In this document: in pieces, positions 22,103 through 34,126 of the stretch
How positions within the stretch are numbered: the stretch's first letter is position 1
How the letters are laid out: each line of letters starts with the position of its first letter
Assembly (NCBI GenBank): GCA_004352715.1
Contig: SCFE01000096.1
Location: forward strand, 195,871 to 259,870
Source of the DNA: Hofstenia miamia
Lineage: Eukaryota; Xenacoelomorpha; Acoela
Direction: 5' to 3'
Length of the DNA: 64,000 nt
Notes under the pieces: generated by a model
Told to the model about the DNA's origin: nothing
What the model saw: only the letters and a program-made list of their open reading frames with translations
Databases searched by the model: none
Position numbers and translations under genes: made by a program

Positions 22103-23002
22103 TGTAGAGTCAGTCAGGGCCCTTCTTTATTTTTATTTATTCAGTTATTGGCACTCTCTAATTAACTTGGTGCTATTCACTACCTTTGATTTAGTGATTT
22201 TGTTAATTTGTAGTTTTTCAAACTTAAGTTTCAAATTTAGTATCTCTCCCCTTTATTTAGAGATTACATGTAATTGCTTGTTTAATTTGCAAGGGAAACA
22301 AGTGAATTTTTGTAAAACAGTAAATATTTACCTTTTCTTGTAATGAATAGGGAACTTACTGTTATAAAACATCAAATAAATTTCATTATCACTAGATAAT
22401 GTTTGCTTTTTCTTTCATTATTACTATACTAACCTTTTTAGATCTGGTATTGTTAATATGATAATAAACTTGTAAGATCCAGTGATAATGTGGGAGGAAC
22501 TCCACTGTGTCTAGGGCGCTCCATGACAGATGTGAGCCCATATTGTGGTTGCTTTAGGCTATGAATAGGCATAGGGAATAAAAGAACTACTAAATCTATC
22601 AATCATACATGTACATACTATCACACAATGCAAATATATTATGCTGTTGGCATACATAAATACATGGTAATTACACATTATTTAATATCTTTATTACATG
22701 AGCTGAGATAACAAACACTGAGCTAAATTTGTTTTATTGAGCTAGAAATTAAACTTGAGACACACAATTAGCACCTTGGATGGTAAAGATGGATTCTAAT
22801 GACTTGGCTTCAGCAAGATGCCATGTGAATTGGTTGCTACCTGAACTGCCACTTTTGAAAGGATCATTTAATTTTTCTACAGTGAAATTGGCAAACTACC
22901 AATCTTCATTTGTTTTGTTAGAATATGGGCTGCTCTTGGTGATGGTAATTCTTTGCAACCTTGTACAGCTTGAGCTGCTAGATGTAGACCACCAATTCTA
23001 CA
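22103..23002 (+). mobile_element. Solo LTR A (gypsy, TGTAGAG family), 900 bp
   Basis: It starts TGTAGAGTCAGTCAGGG and ends TTCTACA. The 4-bp target duplication ATAG is perfect at 22099-22102 and 23003-23006. It shares its start and its 3' third with the LTRs at 28348-29255 and 31281-30402 (TTATGCTGTTGG, ACATGGTAA and GAGCTGAGA blocks). The lack of internal sequence and the intact duplication indicate LTR-LTR recombination after insertion. Confidence 0.9.
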
Positions 23003-23202
23003 ATAGTGATATGTGTTTATTTTAACATAAAAATGTTCAATTCATGATTATTAATTCTATAAACATAGCTAATTTTAAATTTTACTGTTCAAAATGAACT
23101 CTGAAAATAATTGAAATTATAGCTTAAAATTGTCTAATTACCTTTGAAGGTAATAATTACTAGAAAGTTGGAGAATTATTTCTCTGACAAAAAATTGGTC
23201 AG

Positions 23203-23452
23203 AGCACCCTGCTACACATACAACTTTTGTCATTTAATTACTTCACAATGAAAGTTGGCAAAAGGGGTGCTACACAAGCAATTTTTATTGTCCAATTTTT
23301 TTTGGACCAAATATACAACTTTTGTCACCAACTTTAGTTGGATTGAATGAACAACTTTACTCGTGATTTTAGTTGTGGAAGAGGGGTGCTACATGAATGA
23401 TTTTTGTTGGCCAACAAAAATTGGCAACAAAAGTTGTTCATGCAGTATGGGC
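23203..23452. mobile_element. Probable foldback MITE
   Basis: About 250 bp with imperfect inverted ends. The left carries a CTGCTACACATACAACTTTT segment and the right reverse complement carries CTGCATGAACAACTTTTGT. Inside, a GGGGTGCTACA(T/C) plus A(T)n-TTG motif and AACTTTTGT/ACAAAAGTT motifs recur several times in both orientations. There is no coding content. I could not define a target duplication. Confidence 0.5.
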
Positions 23453-24164
23453 TTAAGATGCAGTTACACTAGCTGCTAGATAAGTAAAACTATGCTATGA
23501 ATAAAGCAGCTTCCTAGCCTATATGTAATACAGTAAATGATATAAAACACATAAATGGTCATTATAGTTCTCCTATGGTGTACAGAATTAAGATCTAAAA
23601 AAGATAGTTAAATAAACAATACACCTAGGGTTGGCTGACTAGCCTTATTGTGGATTTGTTACTACATGTAAAATTAGCAATCACTAGCCAGCTAAGCATG
23701 GTAAAAAATCTCCCTATGCATACACCTAATTTAAATGTGAGTAAAGATCAAGGCTAACACCATTTCATATCCCCTCACTTGTGATCACTACACACACACA
23801 CCAAATGCTTAGCTGCTCATTATAATTAATTAACCAAACTGAACAATGATAAAGATAATTCCAGGAAGTTTATTCTCCATCAACCAAATAATACACTTTG
23901 TATATGTTTATAGAAATTAATGCAAACATATTTATTATGCAAAAAAGTACCTGTTACTATTTTAATATCTGCAGTACACATAGAATATTTCTACATGCTA
24001 AAACTGTGTGCTAAAATAAACATGGAGCAATTCGTCAACTAGTGATTTGACAAAAAGTAAATTTGGCAAATACTTGTTTTACAATTTTTTCAAATTACAT
24101 GACATGATGCTAATTCTATTAAAATGAAAGATAAGAAAATTAGAGTTTTATGTTTGGATGATAT
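23453..24164. other. Non-coding stretch, nothing recognised
   Basis: AT-rich sequence downstream (in LINE orientation) of the minus-strand LINE ORF2. It could include its 3' UTR, but no poly(A) tail or terminal repeat is evident. Confidence 0.4.
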
Positions 24165-26480
24165 TCAAGCTTGGTTATGTTTTCTTCTCTTTGTCTTTTA
24201 ATGGATTATGCTTCAATAAAATTTGCTACATGTGAAATAGTTTTAATTCCCATTGCCATTTTTCTTAGTACTATGCATATGTGATTTGAATAGTTTAATT
24301 TATTGTCAATTTTACTCCAAGATATTTGAAAATTTCAACTTGAGCCATTTTTGACCCTGAAATATTTAAAATATGTGATCAATGATCTTTATTAAATGGA
24401 GATGTAACACAGAATTCTGTTTTAGTGGGATTTCCAGTTAAATTATGAATATTGAAATATCTTAGCAATTGAGATAGGTTTTTTTTCTAATTTACTAATT
24501 GACTTTTCTATTTGATAATCATGTGTATATACATGTATCATCAGCATACTATACTATTCGACAATCATTGCTAAACTGCAATTTAAATCATTAACATTTG
24601 ATGAAAAGAACAGAGGTCTTAAAATCATACCTTGTGGAACACCATTGTAAGTTCAATTCCATGTAGAAAATATACTATTTACTTTGACTCTTTGAAATCA
24701 ATCACTTAAGTAGCATCTTATTAAATTTATACTATTAGAATCAAAACCAATGTATTCTAGTTTTCTAAGAAGAATCTGATGATCAATTGACTAAAATGCT
24801 TTGGACAAGTTGACAGAAGCAATTTTGACAAAAAGGTTATTATCAAGATAAGATTTCCAATGTTCAGTAATGCAAAGTAAGGCATCAGAGGTGGAGTGAT
24901 TTTTGCAAAAGCCAAATTGAGTATTTGAAAGAATCAAATTGTTATAGAGATAAGTATTAATTTGGTCAATTAGTTTTTCAAATAATTTTGCAAATGTCAA
25001 GATAATTGATATGGGCCAGTAATTGCAACATCTTAAAATGTTATCTTTTTATATATGGAACATTAGCTAATTTTAATATTGATGGAAAAGTATTTAGTTT
25101 TATACAGTGATTGATGATATGACATAAAGGACTAATGATGTATTTTGCACAATCTTTAATACACCATGCTGGTATTAAAGAAGATCTGCTTGATTTGTTG
25201 ACCTTTAGCTTAACTATAGCTTTAAGAACTTCATATTGGGTCACAAATCTGAATGAAAAAGAATTTTGGGTATTTTGTACCTAGATTTTACAGGTAAGGC
25301 AAACAAAGGTCTCAGATATTTGCCTAGGTTAGTGAATTGATCATTGAATTCATTAGCAATATCTTAGGGTTTGGTTAATATTGCTCCATTAGTATTTTCA
25401 ATAAGATGCAATTATTGAACACAACCTTTATTCCTATTCAGTGTGGTGTTGATAAAGTCCCATTTTCATTTAGGGTCATTTATTCTACTAAATAGTGATT
25501 TCCTGTAGTGGTTTTGTGCTGTTCTTAGTTCAATATTTGATTTATTCCTTGTACTCTTATATAGCCTGTAGTTGTCAACAGTTTTATTAGATTGGGAGTT
25601 AACCAGGAAGAGCACATGATTTGATGAATTTTGACAAAATTTTCTTAGTTGGACAATATAAGTTTACATAAGTGGTGAGTGATTGTATAAATGAATTGAA
25701 CATAAAGTTTAAATCTTTGGATAGAAAGACACTATTCCAAGATTCATTTTCTAAGCAATTTTATAGAATTTTTATTATTTCTGGGCCTCTTTCACAAATC
25801 TCTACCCAAGTTGTTTCATTTGTATTCTCCATATTGATAGATGAAAAGCAAGTAATGACACAATGATCAGAATAGGGACATTCCCTGCAGGCATACTTGT
25901 AATGGATAACACTTTCAATGAGAAACTAATTAATGTTGAAGATTTGATATTCAGTCTTGTTGGTATATTGGAATTAATTTTGTTAAGATCAACAGCATCA
26001 AGTAATTAATTCAATTTATCCTTTTCAGCATTCTTCAGATAGTTGATATTCCAGTTGCCCATCTCTATTAATGGCTTGTTTTCTTTTAGAGAACATTTCA
26101 ATTTGTTTTCAATTTCTGTAATAAATTTCTTAATCTGATTTTTACTGGGACAGTAAGAGATATTGGTTGATGAATGTTTTTTTCATGTTTTTTTTGTGGA
26201 ATGCATATTTTGATCAACACACTCTCAAAATTTCTCATCAATCTTAAATTAGGTGGGTTTCTGGGCTTAAAGGGTTTTGGAATTAACAATATCACTCCAC
26301 CTCCTTTAGATTTATTGGCAAGATTTAGATCCCTGTCATAATGGAATAATTCATAGCCATTAGGTTTCCATGTGATGTCCAAGTCTATGTCAGTTAGTCA
26401 GGTTTCAGAGATCCCTAAGATTGAGTTTTTCCCAATTTGGTATACTAGTTCATTGTATGAAGATAGTTTATTAGTAAGAT
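24165..26480 (-). pseudogene. Non-LTR retrotransposon ORF2 (endonuclease + reverse transcriptase)
   Basis: A decayed minus-strand frame. The apurinic-type endonuclease part has ISETWL near 26400 and WKPNGYELFHYDRD with SKGGG at 26280-26380. The RT part has KANKSSR-like spacing and LIPAWCIKDCAKYI at 25140-25210, KLFEKLI and FGFCKNHSTSDALL near 24890-24985, GVPQG near 24630, and the catalytic YADD at 24537-24548. A KYLGVK thumb motif lies near 24310. Stops and frameshifts are frequent, so it is dead. Domain order and motifs fit a CR1/L2/Jockey-type LINE. With the SGNH-esterase ORF1 next door, CR1 or a close relative is the likelier family. Confidence 0.85.
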
Positions 26481-26899
26481 TCTGGATGTGAACATCTTTA
26501 ATTGGAGCAGTAGATAAACTCATCATGTTACAATAATCACTGTATGTGTAAATCTTGGACATATTTGTCCTGGGGTTTGGCTCAATACCTGTTTGAGCAA
26601 AAGAAGAACAATTTTGAATTGATTACATTTTGAAATAATACTAATAGATAATGCTAGCAATAAACTGGATATTGCTAGTACAAAGTTTGCCAATAAAGTG
26701 AAAAGATTAAAGAACATATGTACCATGATTAAAAATGTTTATAAAAGTTCAAAAAGCTCTAGATGCAGTTAATTCAAAAATGGTGGTGAGATGAGTGTTT
26801 TATGTGATGGCATGTAGTTAATTGGCAGTGGCAGAAGATTAAAGTGATTGTTTGTGATACTTGCACTTTGTGTTACATGAAGAAATTTTTCAAGGTGTG

Positions 26900-27642
26900 T
26901 GCAAATAGTACATACTCTAATATGGAAAAATGAATTCTATCATGGGCAAAAGACTCATGTTAATTGAATTGCCTGAATAAAAATAGTTAAAGTTGTTAAA
27001 AACAGTGTAATCAAAAAGTTTATCATTTTGTTTAATTAAAAAGTTTAATTCAATTGCTTTTTTGTTAAGTTGTTTGTTGTAGGGGGAAAGGAGCAACTTC
27101 ACCCATAAAAATAGTTGCAGAATTTAACTTTTATTTGATAACTTCAATGAGGTGTTTGTACTTATCTATGAGGTTGTCTTTTTGTTGCATTATGTTGTTG
27201 TGGTCAATTGTAATTAAAATATTTTTCACTTTTATAGAAGGGGATACTGGTTTAGTGTTTCAGTGAGGTTAATAATTGATGTGCCTGGATAGGAGTAAAC
27301 AGATACACAGGAGTTCTTGATTAAACCTGGTGCTCTAAGATGGTGAAGCATTGAGGAGCCAAGTATAAGGAACTCTGTTCCTTCTTGAAGTCTTCATGGT
27401 TCACATACTGAACTTTGTAGATGCATTGCTGAATGTGTGTTCTTACAATCCTGCTCATATTGGGTGTGAACATTGTGGACAGTAGTTTTTTCTTGTTTCT
27501 CACTAGTATTTTTTGCATTAGCTAGGAATTTGTGTAGCTTTAAGAGGTCCTCCTTAGAAAGTGCATTGAAAGGAGCTAATAATTTTGCACAGGATGAGTC
27601 ATCACTGAATGCTTCTAAGCATAGTGAGGTAATACAGCTCAC
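26900..27642 (-). pseudogene. LINE ORF1 with SGNH/GDSL esterase-like domain
   Basis: A minus-strand remnant upstream of ORF2. After a helical N-terminus (LSKEDLLKLHKFLANA), the frame gives LILGSSMLHHL with the block I serine at 27352-27360. About 40 residues on comes ILITIDHNNIM (near 27186-27225), the place of the G-x-N block, then KYKHLIEVI and GEVAPFP. This pattern is the esterase-type ORF1 of CR1-like LINEs, which binds nucleic acid and lipid and assists retrotransposition. The block III Gly reads Asp here, and several stops interrupt it. Same strand and order as ORF2 at 24.2-26.5 kb, so they belong to one element. Confidence 0.65.
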
Positions 27643-27659
27643 TCATGATAACCAACTGC

Positions 27660-28343
27660 TCTCAAGGAAAGCATTTTGTGGAGTGTCTTTTTGCTACCCT
27701 CCTATCTGGTCATTGACATTTAAGTGACAGCATTCTTCTCTGCACTCACCTTCTGGGGTTGCTGGAATGTTGAGTTTTTGTCCTTTCATTTGGTAATTGA
27801 CAATTGTACAATGGCATTCTTTTTGAACTCTCTTTACTTGCTTGGTTATGTATTTTCTATCATTGATTTCATTGTTCCTAAATTCAGTTTATATTTTAAT
27901 ATCCTATATTCAGGGTCATATTTCAGTTTATTTTTAACTGTTCTTTGTGGCATTATTCTCTTGCCTATTTTGGCTTCATTTACTTTGTATTTGAATTCTT
28001 CTTCAAACTCTTCTTCACATACACTGTCCAGATTGTTTATGGGTGTATATGTGTTGTTATCATTTCTTATAGTTTCAAATTTAGCATTCTCATTTAAATT
28101 AACTTGTTCAATATCAGTAGTTGCCTTTCTTAAATTTTGAAATTGTAATACCTTCCATCATTTAACTGATACTCATTATTTGGTAGGACTTTTTGTATAA
28201 TATATGGCCCTGGCACTGTGTTTTTAACTTACATACTTGGTTTACATCTTGTGTTCATAATAATATGTATGTGTAGACTCTATCTCCTTTTTTATGTGGT
28301 TGTCCATATATCTTCTTGTTAAAATTACCTTCCCGTCTAGCTG
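27660..28343 (-). pseudogene. pol: Gypsy integrase C-terminal domain, pol tail and QLK-like region
   Basis: This continues the minus-strand integrase of 29256-30397 after removal of solo LTR B. HKKGDRVY and a GPYIIQK segment near 28180-28300 are typical of the small barrel domain at the end of gypsy integrases. Next comes NNLDSV with an acidic run and RIMPQR/KYDPE at 27880-28010, the same tail as at 10062-10263. Near 27770-27800 NCQLPNER corresponds to the QLK(G/A) repeats. The element is cut near 27650 by the LINE. Frame breaks are present. Confidence 0.7.
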
Positions 28344-28347
28344 CTGA

Positions 28348-29255
28348 TGTAGAGTCACTCAGGGAAATTTCGTGATTATTATTTATTATCTTTAGATTTG
28401 TAATGACATCAGCATGATGTATCTCTTTATTTTGATTTCAGTTTACAAAAATTACTTCATGTACCCTTGATTTGGTGCTACATAATATTATTGCTCAAAT
28501 TAAATTGTGAGGGAAAATTGTGACGTGATTATCTGGTAATCTTTAGTTGTAAACAAAGACAGGTTATAATTTGAATTGTATAAATTGAGCAAAAATGTCA
28601 AAATTGGTGAATAGATTTTATCTAGCTTCAATTACCATTTACCTTTTCTTATTTTACTTATCTGTTTTTTGATATGCAAATAATCGAGTAAGTAAAGGTG
28701 ACAATTTGGGAGTACTTTTCTCAAAGTATTGGGGCAACACATAGCTTCTAGAGATCTTTTCAGATCACCTATCCCAAATTGTAGACAATTTAGGTTACAG
28801 ATACAGATACATATAAGGAAATAATAAATCTCTAATTCGATTTGCAACATGTACATGCACCTATAACTGATTACACTGTGGTAATATTATGCTGTTGGTT
28901 AGCACAAATACATGGTAACTGCATGCTATTATTTAGTGAGCTGAGAGATAACAATGAAAATGAGATGTTTATTATTTATTGAGATAGAAAATAAAATGTG
29001 AGACATCTAAGGTAGCACCATTCACTAAGGTTAAACACACTTCTCCTTTTTGCCAGCACTTTGGCTGGAAGCCATATGAATTGGTCATCTTGGATTTTAC
29101 CTAAAAAGTCATAGTTACTTGGATGAATTACCAATGTTTGTTTTAATAATTCTATTTAATGGAATCAGGGCTGTTCTTATGAGGTTGCTCTTTCAACCTT
29201 CTACAGTGTCAATGAGTTAGTTAGTGTAATTATAATTCCAGGCCGTGTTTCTACA
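28348..29255 (+). mobile_element. Solo LTR B (gypsy, TGTAGAG family), 908 bp
   Basis: It starts TGTAGAGTCACTCAGGG and ends TTTCTACA. The 4-bp duplication CTGA is perfect at 28344-28347 and 29256-29259. It lies in opposite orientation inside the minus-strand integrase and splits its core from its C-terminal domain, so it is younger than that pol copy. Confidence 0.92.
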
Positions 29256-30397
29256 CTGAATGTTTCATGTTGGGGCACATTGCTTCATGGATTCCTGTCA
29301 ATTGATCTTGTAATTTCCTAGCATATTCATTGTATAACTTTGCTGTATAATTATAATATTGCATTGAGATTGGTGTTGTCACCTCTCTTCCATACATCAC
29401 TTTGAATGGTGTCTTTCTGGTAGTTGAATGCACTAATGTGTTATATAAGTATTCCACTCTTTTGAGTACTTCTCACCAATCTCTTCCTCCTACTCTTAAT
29501 GTTAGTGCCCTAATTAATTTGATCATTGTATGATTCAATCTCTCAACTGCTCCATTCACTTGAGGCTAATATGCTGTAGTTCTTTCATTTGCAAATTCCA
29601 ACAATCTTGTTAGCTCTTCAAACAACTTACTTTCAAATTGCACCCCTCTTTCTGATATTAAAATTTCCTTTGTTCTAAATTTTAGCATTAATTCCTTCAA
29701 TAGTTTTTCAGCTACTGCTTTCACTGTTGTTGTCTCCATCAGTAACATTCTTGTGTATTTTGTAAAATTTTCTACTATCACATTTTGATAACTCTTGTCA
29801 TCTTGAGATAGTTTTTCCAAGATTTATGTGTAATATATGGTCAGGGTTTGTCACAATTATTTTCTCTAAAGGCACTGTCTATTGAGGAAAGCATGCTGTG
29901 TTGTTGAGTAAACACATTGTGCACTAATTAATTATTTCTTCTATGGTTTTTCTCACTGCAATTGCTATAAACTTTGTGTTAAATGTCATCTTTGTATTAT
30001 TCTATATTACCTTTCTCATGTATTTTTCAGATTAATTCACAGTTATAATATTCTGGTATTGCTATTCTCATCAATTTTGTGTCCACATATGGCAACCCAT
30101 TCCTATTGAATTTCTATACCTCTGAAAATAACTATTAGCTATTTTTCTGATAAATTTATCTTTATTATTCAATTTTTCTCTTTTTTCTGATAGAATAATA
30201 TCTGAATTCTGATTTTCAATTATTTCTTCTTCAATTATTTCCTCCTTCAGGGCAATTGGTAAAATTGTGTTTCCCTTTTTATCCACATTAATTTTGGGTA
30301 GACTATCATATTTTTTCAATCTTTTCTGTATCTATTTTGTATTTGGGTAATATTTTTCAAAAACCTGCATTCTTGTGCAGTGCTCCTTTTCTATGTT
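29256..30397 (-). pseudogene. pol: Gypsy pol fragment: end of RNase H, spacer and integrase core
   Basis: Reading the minus strand, IEHRKGALHKNA at about 30370-30400 is the end of RNase H. A KCxxC-like zinc part (CTMC) lies near 29930. The integrase core runs 29890-29510, with FTKYTRMLLMET, SERGVQFESKLFEEL and QVNGAVE, then YNTLVHSTTRKTPFKVMYGR at 29380-29450. The Glu of the D,D-35-E triad is present, the second Asp reads Glu, and the His before PQ is a stop. It is catalytically dead. The fragment is flanked by insertions on both sides (solo LTR B, and the ORF3 element at 30402). Confidence 0.85.
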
Positions 30398-30401
30398 CTA
30401 T

Positions 30402-31281
30402 TGTGGAATCAGTGGCTGGGAACTATACCAGCACTAGGGAACTCATTGTCATGGCAGAAGGTTGAAAAAGTCACCATATCATAGCAGCACTGATTCTAGC
30501 AATAATTAACAAATGGAAAAACATTGGTAATTCATCCATGTAACTAGTAACTGTTTAGAAAGAAAACATCCAGGATGACCAATTCATATGGCTTCCAGCC
30601 AAATTGCTATTTGGGAAGAGAAAAGTTCATAACTTGATTGAATAGTGCAATCTTAGTTGTCTCATAATTTATTATCTACCTCAATACACAATAAACATCT
30701 CAGCTCACTAAATAATAGCATGTAATTACCATGTATTCATGTTAACCAACAGTATATTATCATCACAGTGTAATCAATTATCAGTGCATGTTAATGTTGC
30801 ATTTGAATGAAAAGATTTATTATCTCTACACTTATCCATACACCTAACCTAATGCAGTCCATAATTTGTGCTGCTTACTGTCTGAATGCTACTCATTTCA
30901 TCAGTACTTGAAGAGTTACTGCCAAATTGTTGCCAGAAACGTACACAATAATTATAATCAACATAATGCAACTAGCAAATAATGTAAGGAAAAAAGTAAA
31001 TTCAATTGAGGTGAGATAAACTCTATTGAACAATTGCTACATGGTTGCTCATCTTTATATAATTGAGAAATTTTTACCTGCCTTTGTTTAAAACATTAAA
31101 TCATATGATCATGTTTACCTTGCAAATTAAATTGAGTAATAAGCCTACATAGCACCAAATCAAGGGGACATTAATTTAGCATTGTAAACTAAACTTGAAA
31201 TATACTTATTTACGTCATGTTGACGTCACTAACCAGAATTACAATTGATCCCAAAGTGAAAAGTCCCAAAGTGAATCTACA
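30402..31281 (-). mobile_element. LTR C of the ORF3 deletion derivative, 880 bp
   Basis: On the minus strand it starts TGTAGATTCACTTTGGG and ends GATTCCACA. It shares the TTGATTTGGTGCTA, TTAGTGAGCTGAGA and GGCTGGAAGCCATATG blocks with LTRs A and B. It is preceded by a G-rich tract (AAAGGGGGCA, 31282-31291), the element's polypurine tract. Confidence 0.88.
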
Positions 31282-31291
31282 TGCCCCCTTT
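31282..31291 (-). promoter_or_regulatory. Polypurine tract of ORF3 element
   Basis: AAAGGGGGCA on the minus strand abuts the LTR start TGTAGATTC. Slightly degenerate compared with the tract at 16787. Confidence 0.7.
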
Positions 31292-31309
31292 GCTCAAATT
31301 AATTCTGTG

Positions 31310-34050
31310 GTAAGAGTTGGAGGGGTGGACCTGCTACTATTTTCTGAGTAGCTTTAACTATTTCAATTGCTAAGACACCATCCCAACTCTGAACTTCAGC
31401 ATACTGTGGTCTTCTGATGACTTGCATAAGGGTCTCTGTCTGGGTAACCACTTAATCTCATAATCTGAAAAACTGCAAGCTGGGGAGCTGTGAGCTAATG
31501 GGACAATTCCAATGTAAATTGTTTAATCATTGTGTGAACATATTGTAAAACCTATTGTAGAGTCAGAATCCTTTAAGTGCTATCATTAAAGTCATTAGTG
31601 CGTCTCTATCAGAGGTATGTGCATCTCCTGCACTGATTTTGGTATGTGGATAAAAGTGAATGAACACTTTCCACAATGATCCCATCTGAGTGGCATGGTT
31701 GACAAAAAGTGAGCAGAACTCCTGCACCTGTTGTAACGTCATCTGTTCCAGGTCTGACATGTCTGCACATAGCATTGTAATTATCTCCATATGCTTAGTC
31801 ATGCCATAGTATCAGGTAATTGTTTCCACATTGTTAATCCACATCAAATCTCCAGCAGCTTGAAATAATATTAATACTCTAGGATTCATCTATAAAATTT
31901 TCTCTTGGATCTTCTGTAATTGTTCATCTATCAGTTGGCCTCTAAAAAGTTCTTGCATGTCATGAGCTTACCATCAATAAATATCTCTATTGTCCCCATC
32001 AATTAACTTGTCCTGAACTTCCTTATATTCCGTCATTTGACTAAGTCTTTTGACCTCTTGACTCATGCTGACAAAATTGAGTTGATCCAACAGGTGGGCA
32101 GCAATCTTTCTTTTTCCATTCTTGACTTCCCACTTAGGATATACAGGTGGGGTTTCAATGCAGGGAGGTGGTATACACAATAAATTATTCTTCTCAATAT
32201 GAGACTCCACTTTGCCAAAGTTAGCTGTTTCTCATAAGCTAGCAGTACCAATGTCACTGGGTAATTAATCCTGGCTTCCATTAATGTGTCCCAAAAGCTG
32301 CTGCACAAACCATGACTGTGTAATTGATCAATCTGGCTATTGATGATTTTAATGTCAGCAGTGGTAGATTCTACGTCCAAGGCCACTTGTTGCCCAGGCA
32401 ATTGTAAAATGTGAACATTTCAGTGAGGCACCATTTCATCATGCCTAAGCTGTCTTTGTCTTTAGATTCCACTAAAACTCTTTCTTGAATTGTAAGCTCC
32501 TCTATAAATTCTTCAGGGTGGTGTTCTATTGTCAAAATTCGTTCATCTTCAATAATCAACCACTGTGGGGTTGGCCATGGAGGTGAGAGAGGCTGCCAAA
32601 TTTCTCTAGATTTATTTTCTCGATTAGATCCCAGATGGACAGAGACAGCTGTACCAATGATGTGGCCAACAGTTCTTCTTCCTTATAAAATTGTTCTAGC
32701 ATTCACCTTACCTGATCCAATATGATGATGGGGACAATCTTTCCCTCTTTACTCATTTGTCTACCAGAATCAGTGAATTGGCCTTAACTGCACTCTGGAT
32801 AATTAAGACGTTCTAAATTAAAGAAAATCTCCACTTTTTCCAAGACACAGTTCAAACATAACATTTCTAAAACTTTACTAGTACAGCCAGGTAGTCGCTG
32901 GTTGCTCATCATTATGAGTGACATTTTTCCAGTAATGCTACTTGCCCCCACTAGTCGGGCATAATATTTCTTGAATTTCTCCATTGCTTTTTTTGATTTA
33001 CCTGGCAATGATGGAGAAGTACATTTGTGTAATAACCAATTTTTCCATTTCCACTTGAGAGGACAAACTGCAATTTTGTGTGTTGACTGTTTAGCTAAAG
33101 AGATTTGAGTGCTGGCGTCCATTGGAAGTGTTAATGTTGGATTTCTGACGAGGTAAATTGCAAGGATCCAGATGGCACCACGAGCATAGATGTCCGGGGT
33201 ATTCTTTTCTGCAAATAGACGTTCTTTGTAGTTTTTTCGATCCTGGGTTTCATATGACATGCTAATTTCTTTGAGTACACGTTCTACTGACCTGAGGTAT
33301 TGTGATGTGGGACTTCATATATCTAGGATGGGCCAATTGGTCTCAGGGATTGTTTGGCTATTATGTTTTTTCAGACTTCTTGAATTTCCTGCAAAGTAGA
33401 TGTACTTTGGGCAAAGGCAAAGCTAGCTCTTAAATCTGTGACTCTTGCTAGTGATGGCATGTTAGGATTTATCAACTCCAATGTTTGTGATTGCAATGCT
33501 GTATCAATTATCAGCTTTTGGTCTACTGCTAACCTGTGAGTGGGGATCTCCTTGCAGAGCGGCAAGCCCGTATAAATAAGTTTTGTAATCGAAATTATGT
33601 TCATGTGATACATTGAAATGGGCGATATACTTCACAGTATGAGATTAAAAAATTTTCCATGCAGAAATGTAGATTTTCTACTGGTTTAGGAATGTTGTCT
33701 TTGTATTCCTCATGTAGGACCATTACAAGTCTGATATTCTCCACTTTGGCTAATCTGTATGCTATTTCGATATTTTCCATAATAATGGGTTGTTGGATTT
33801 CATTAATGTGGAAAAAATAAATTAATAAGAGATGGGGAAAGTTGATATTGACACAATCAAAACTTTGAATATCTTTCCAATTGTTGAGGAACTGACACAA
33901 GTTTAGTATATTGAAATCCTCATTGAAAGAGGTATGAATCGTGCTGCGCAATTAATGTCTGCTTAAACCTTTGCACAACTTAGAGTCATAACATATAATG
34001 GTATTCACTTTTGGTCGACGCTCTGCATCCATGATAAAGGGAATAATGTC
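31310..34050 (-). pseudogene. ORF3, diverged copy (minus strand)
   Basis: Fragments in several frames line up in order with copy 1. There is RPKVNTII then RSTIHTSF near 33950, WPILDI near 33330, an ARGAIWILAI segment near 33160-33180, HKIAVCPL and KNWLL near 33030-33080, and EDERILTIEH near 32540. Further on come ALDVES, HGL-x4-FW and NYPVT at 32270-32390, LLCIPPP and W-x2-KN-x-K near 32110-32180, then a DNRDIY segment near 31975. Near the end are FYPHT and AHTS-x2-DALMTLMIALKG at 31563-31650. Protein similarity to copies 1 and 2 is clear but distant, while the LTRs differ, so ORF3 is older than the split of these lineages. Frameshifts and stops make this copy non-functional. Confidence 0.75.
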
Positions 34051-34081
34051 AGTGAAAAATCCCTGAGTGACTCTACACTAT

Positions 34082-34126
34082 CTTAAATTTAAACTTGTTT
34101 AGATATTCTGTCCATTGTGATGCTCA
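34082..34126 (-). pseudogene. pol: RNase H fragment of the older gypsy pol
   Basis: Forty-five bases encode SQWTEYLNKFKFKI, and the next residues continue at 30401 once the CTAT-flanked insertion is removed (EHRKG). The W-x-EYL to I-x-xRKG pattern is typical of the end of gypsy RNase H. This continuity confirms the insertion boundaries. Confidence 0.75.

Larger units (their letters stand above)
30402..34077 (-). mobile_element. Gypsy deletion derivative: LTR tip, ORF3, polypurine tract, LTR
   Basis: A 3676-bp insertion on the minus strand. Its 5' end (34077) reads TGTAGAGTCACTCAGGG, the same first 17 bases as solo LTR B. Its 3' end is a full LTR ending ATTCCACA. The target duplication CTAT is perfect at 30398-30401 and 34078-34081. 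Only about the first 30 bases of the 5' LTR remain; the rest of that LTR, gag, pol and the ORF3 start are missing. It sits inside the RNase H part of an older minus-strand pol. Confidence 0.9.

Noticed and set aside
22780-23025. 81-codon ORF
   Set aside because: Lies wholly within solo LTR A and is not conserved as a frame in LTRs B and C.
27473-28140. Plus-strand ORFs of 84 and 138 codons with hydrophobic composition
   Set aside because: They are antisense to the LINE ORF1 and the gypsy pol tail; the hydrophobic look comes from reversing Lys/Glu-rich coding DNA.
28348-34077. A Ginger- or Polinton-like DNA transposon: integrase flanked by inverted TGTAGAGTCACTCAGGG ends
   Set aside because: The left end is a complete solo LTR with its own CTGA duplication, and the right end belongs to a separate CTAT-flanked insertion. 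The integrase continues across both, so it is older host sequence, not their cargo.
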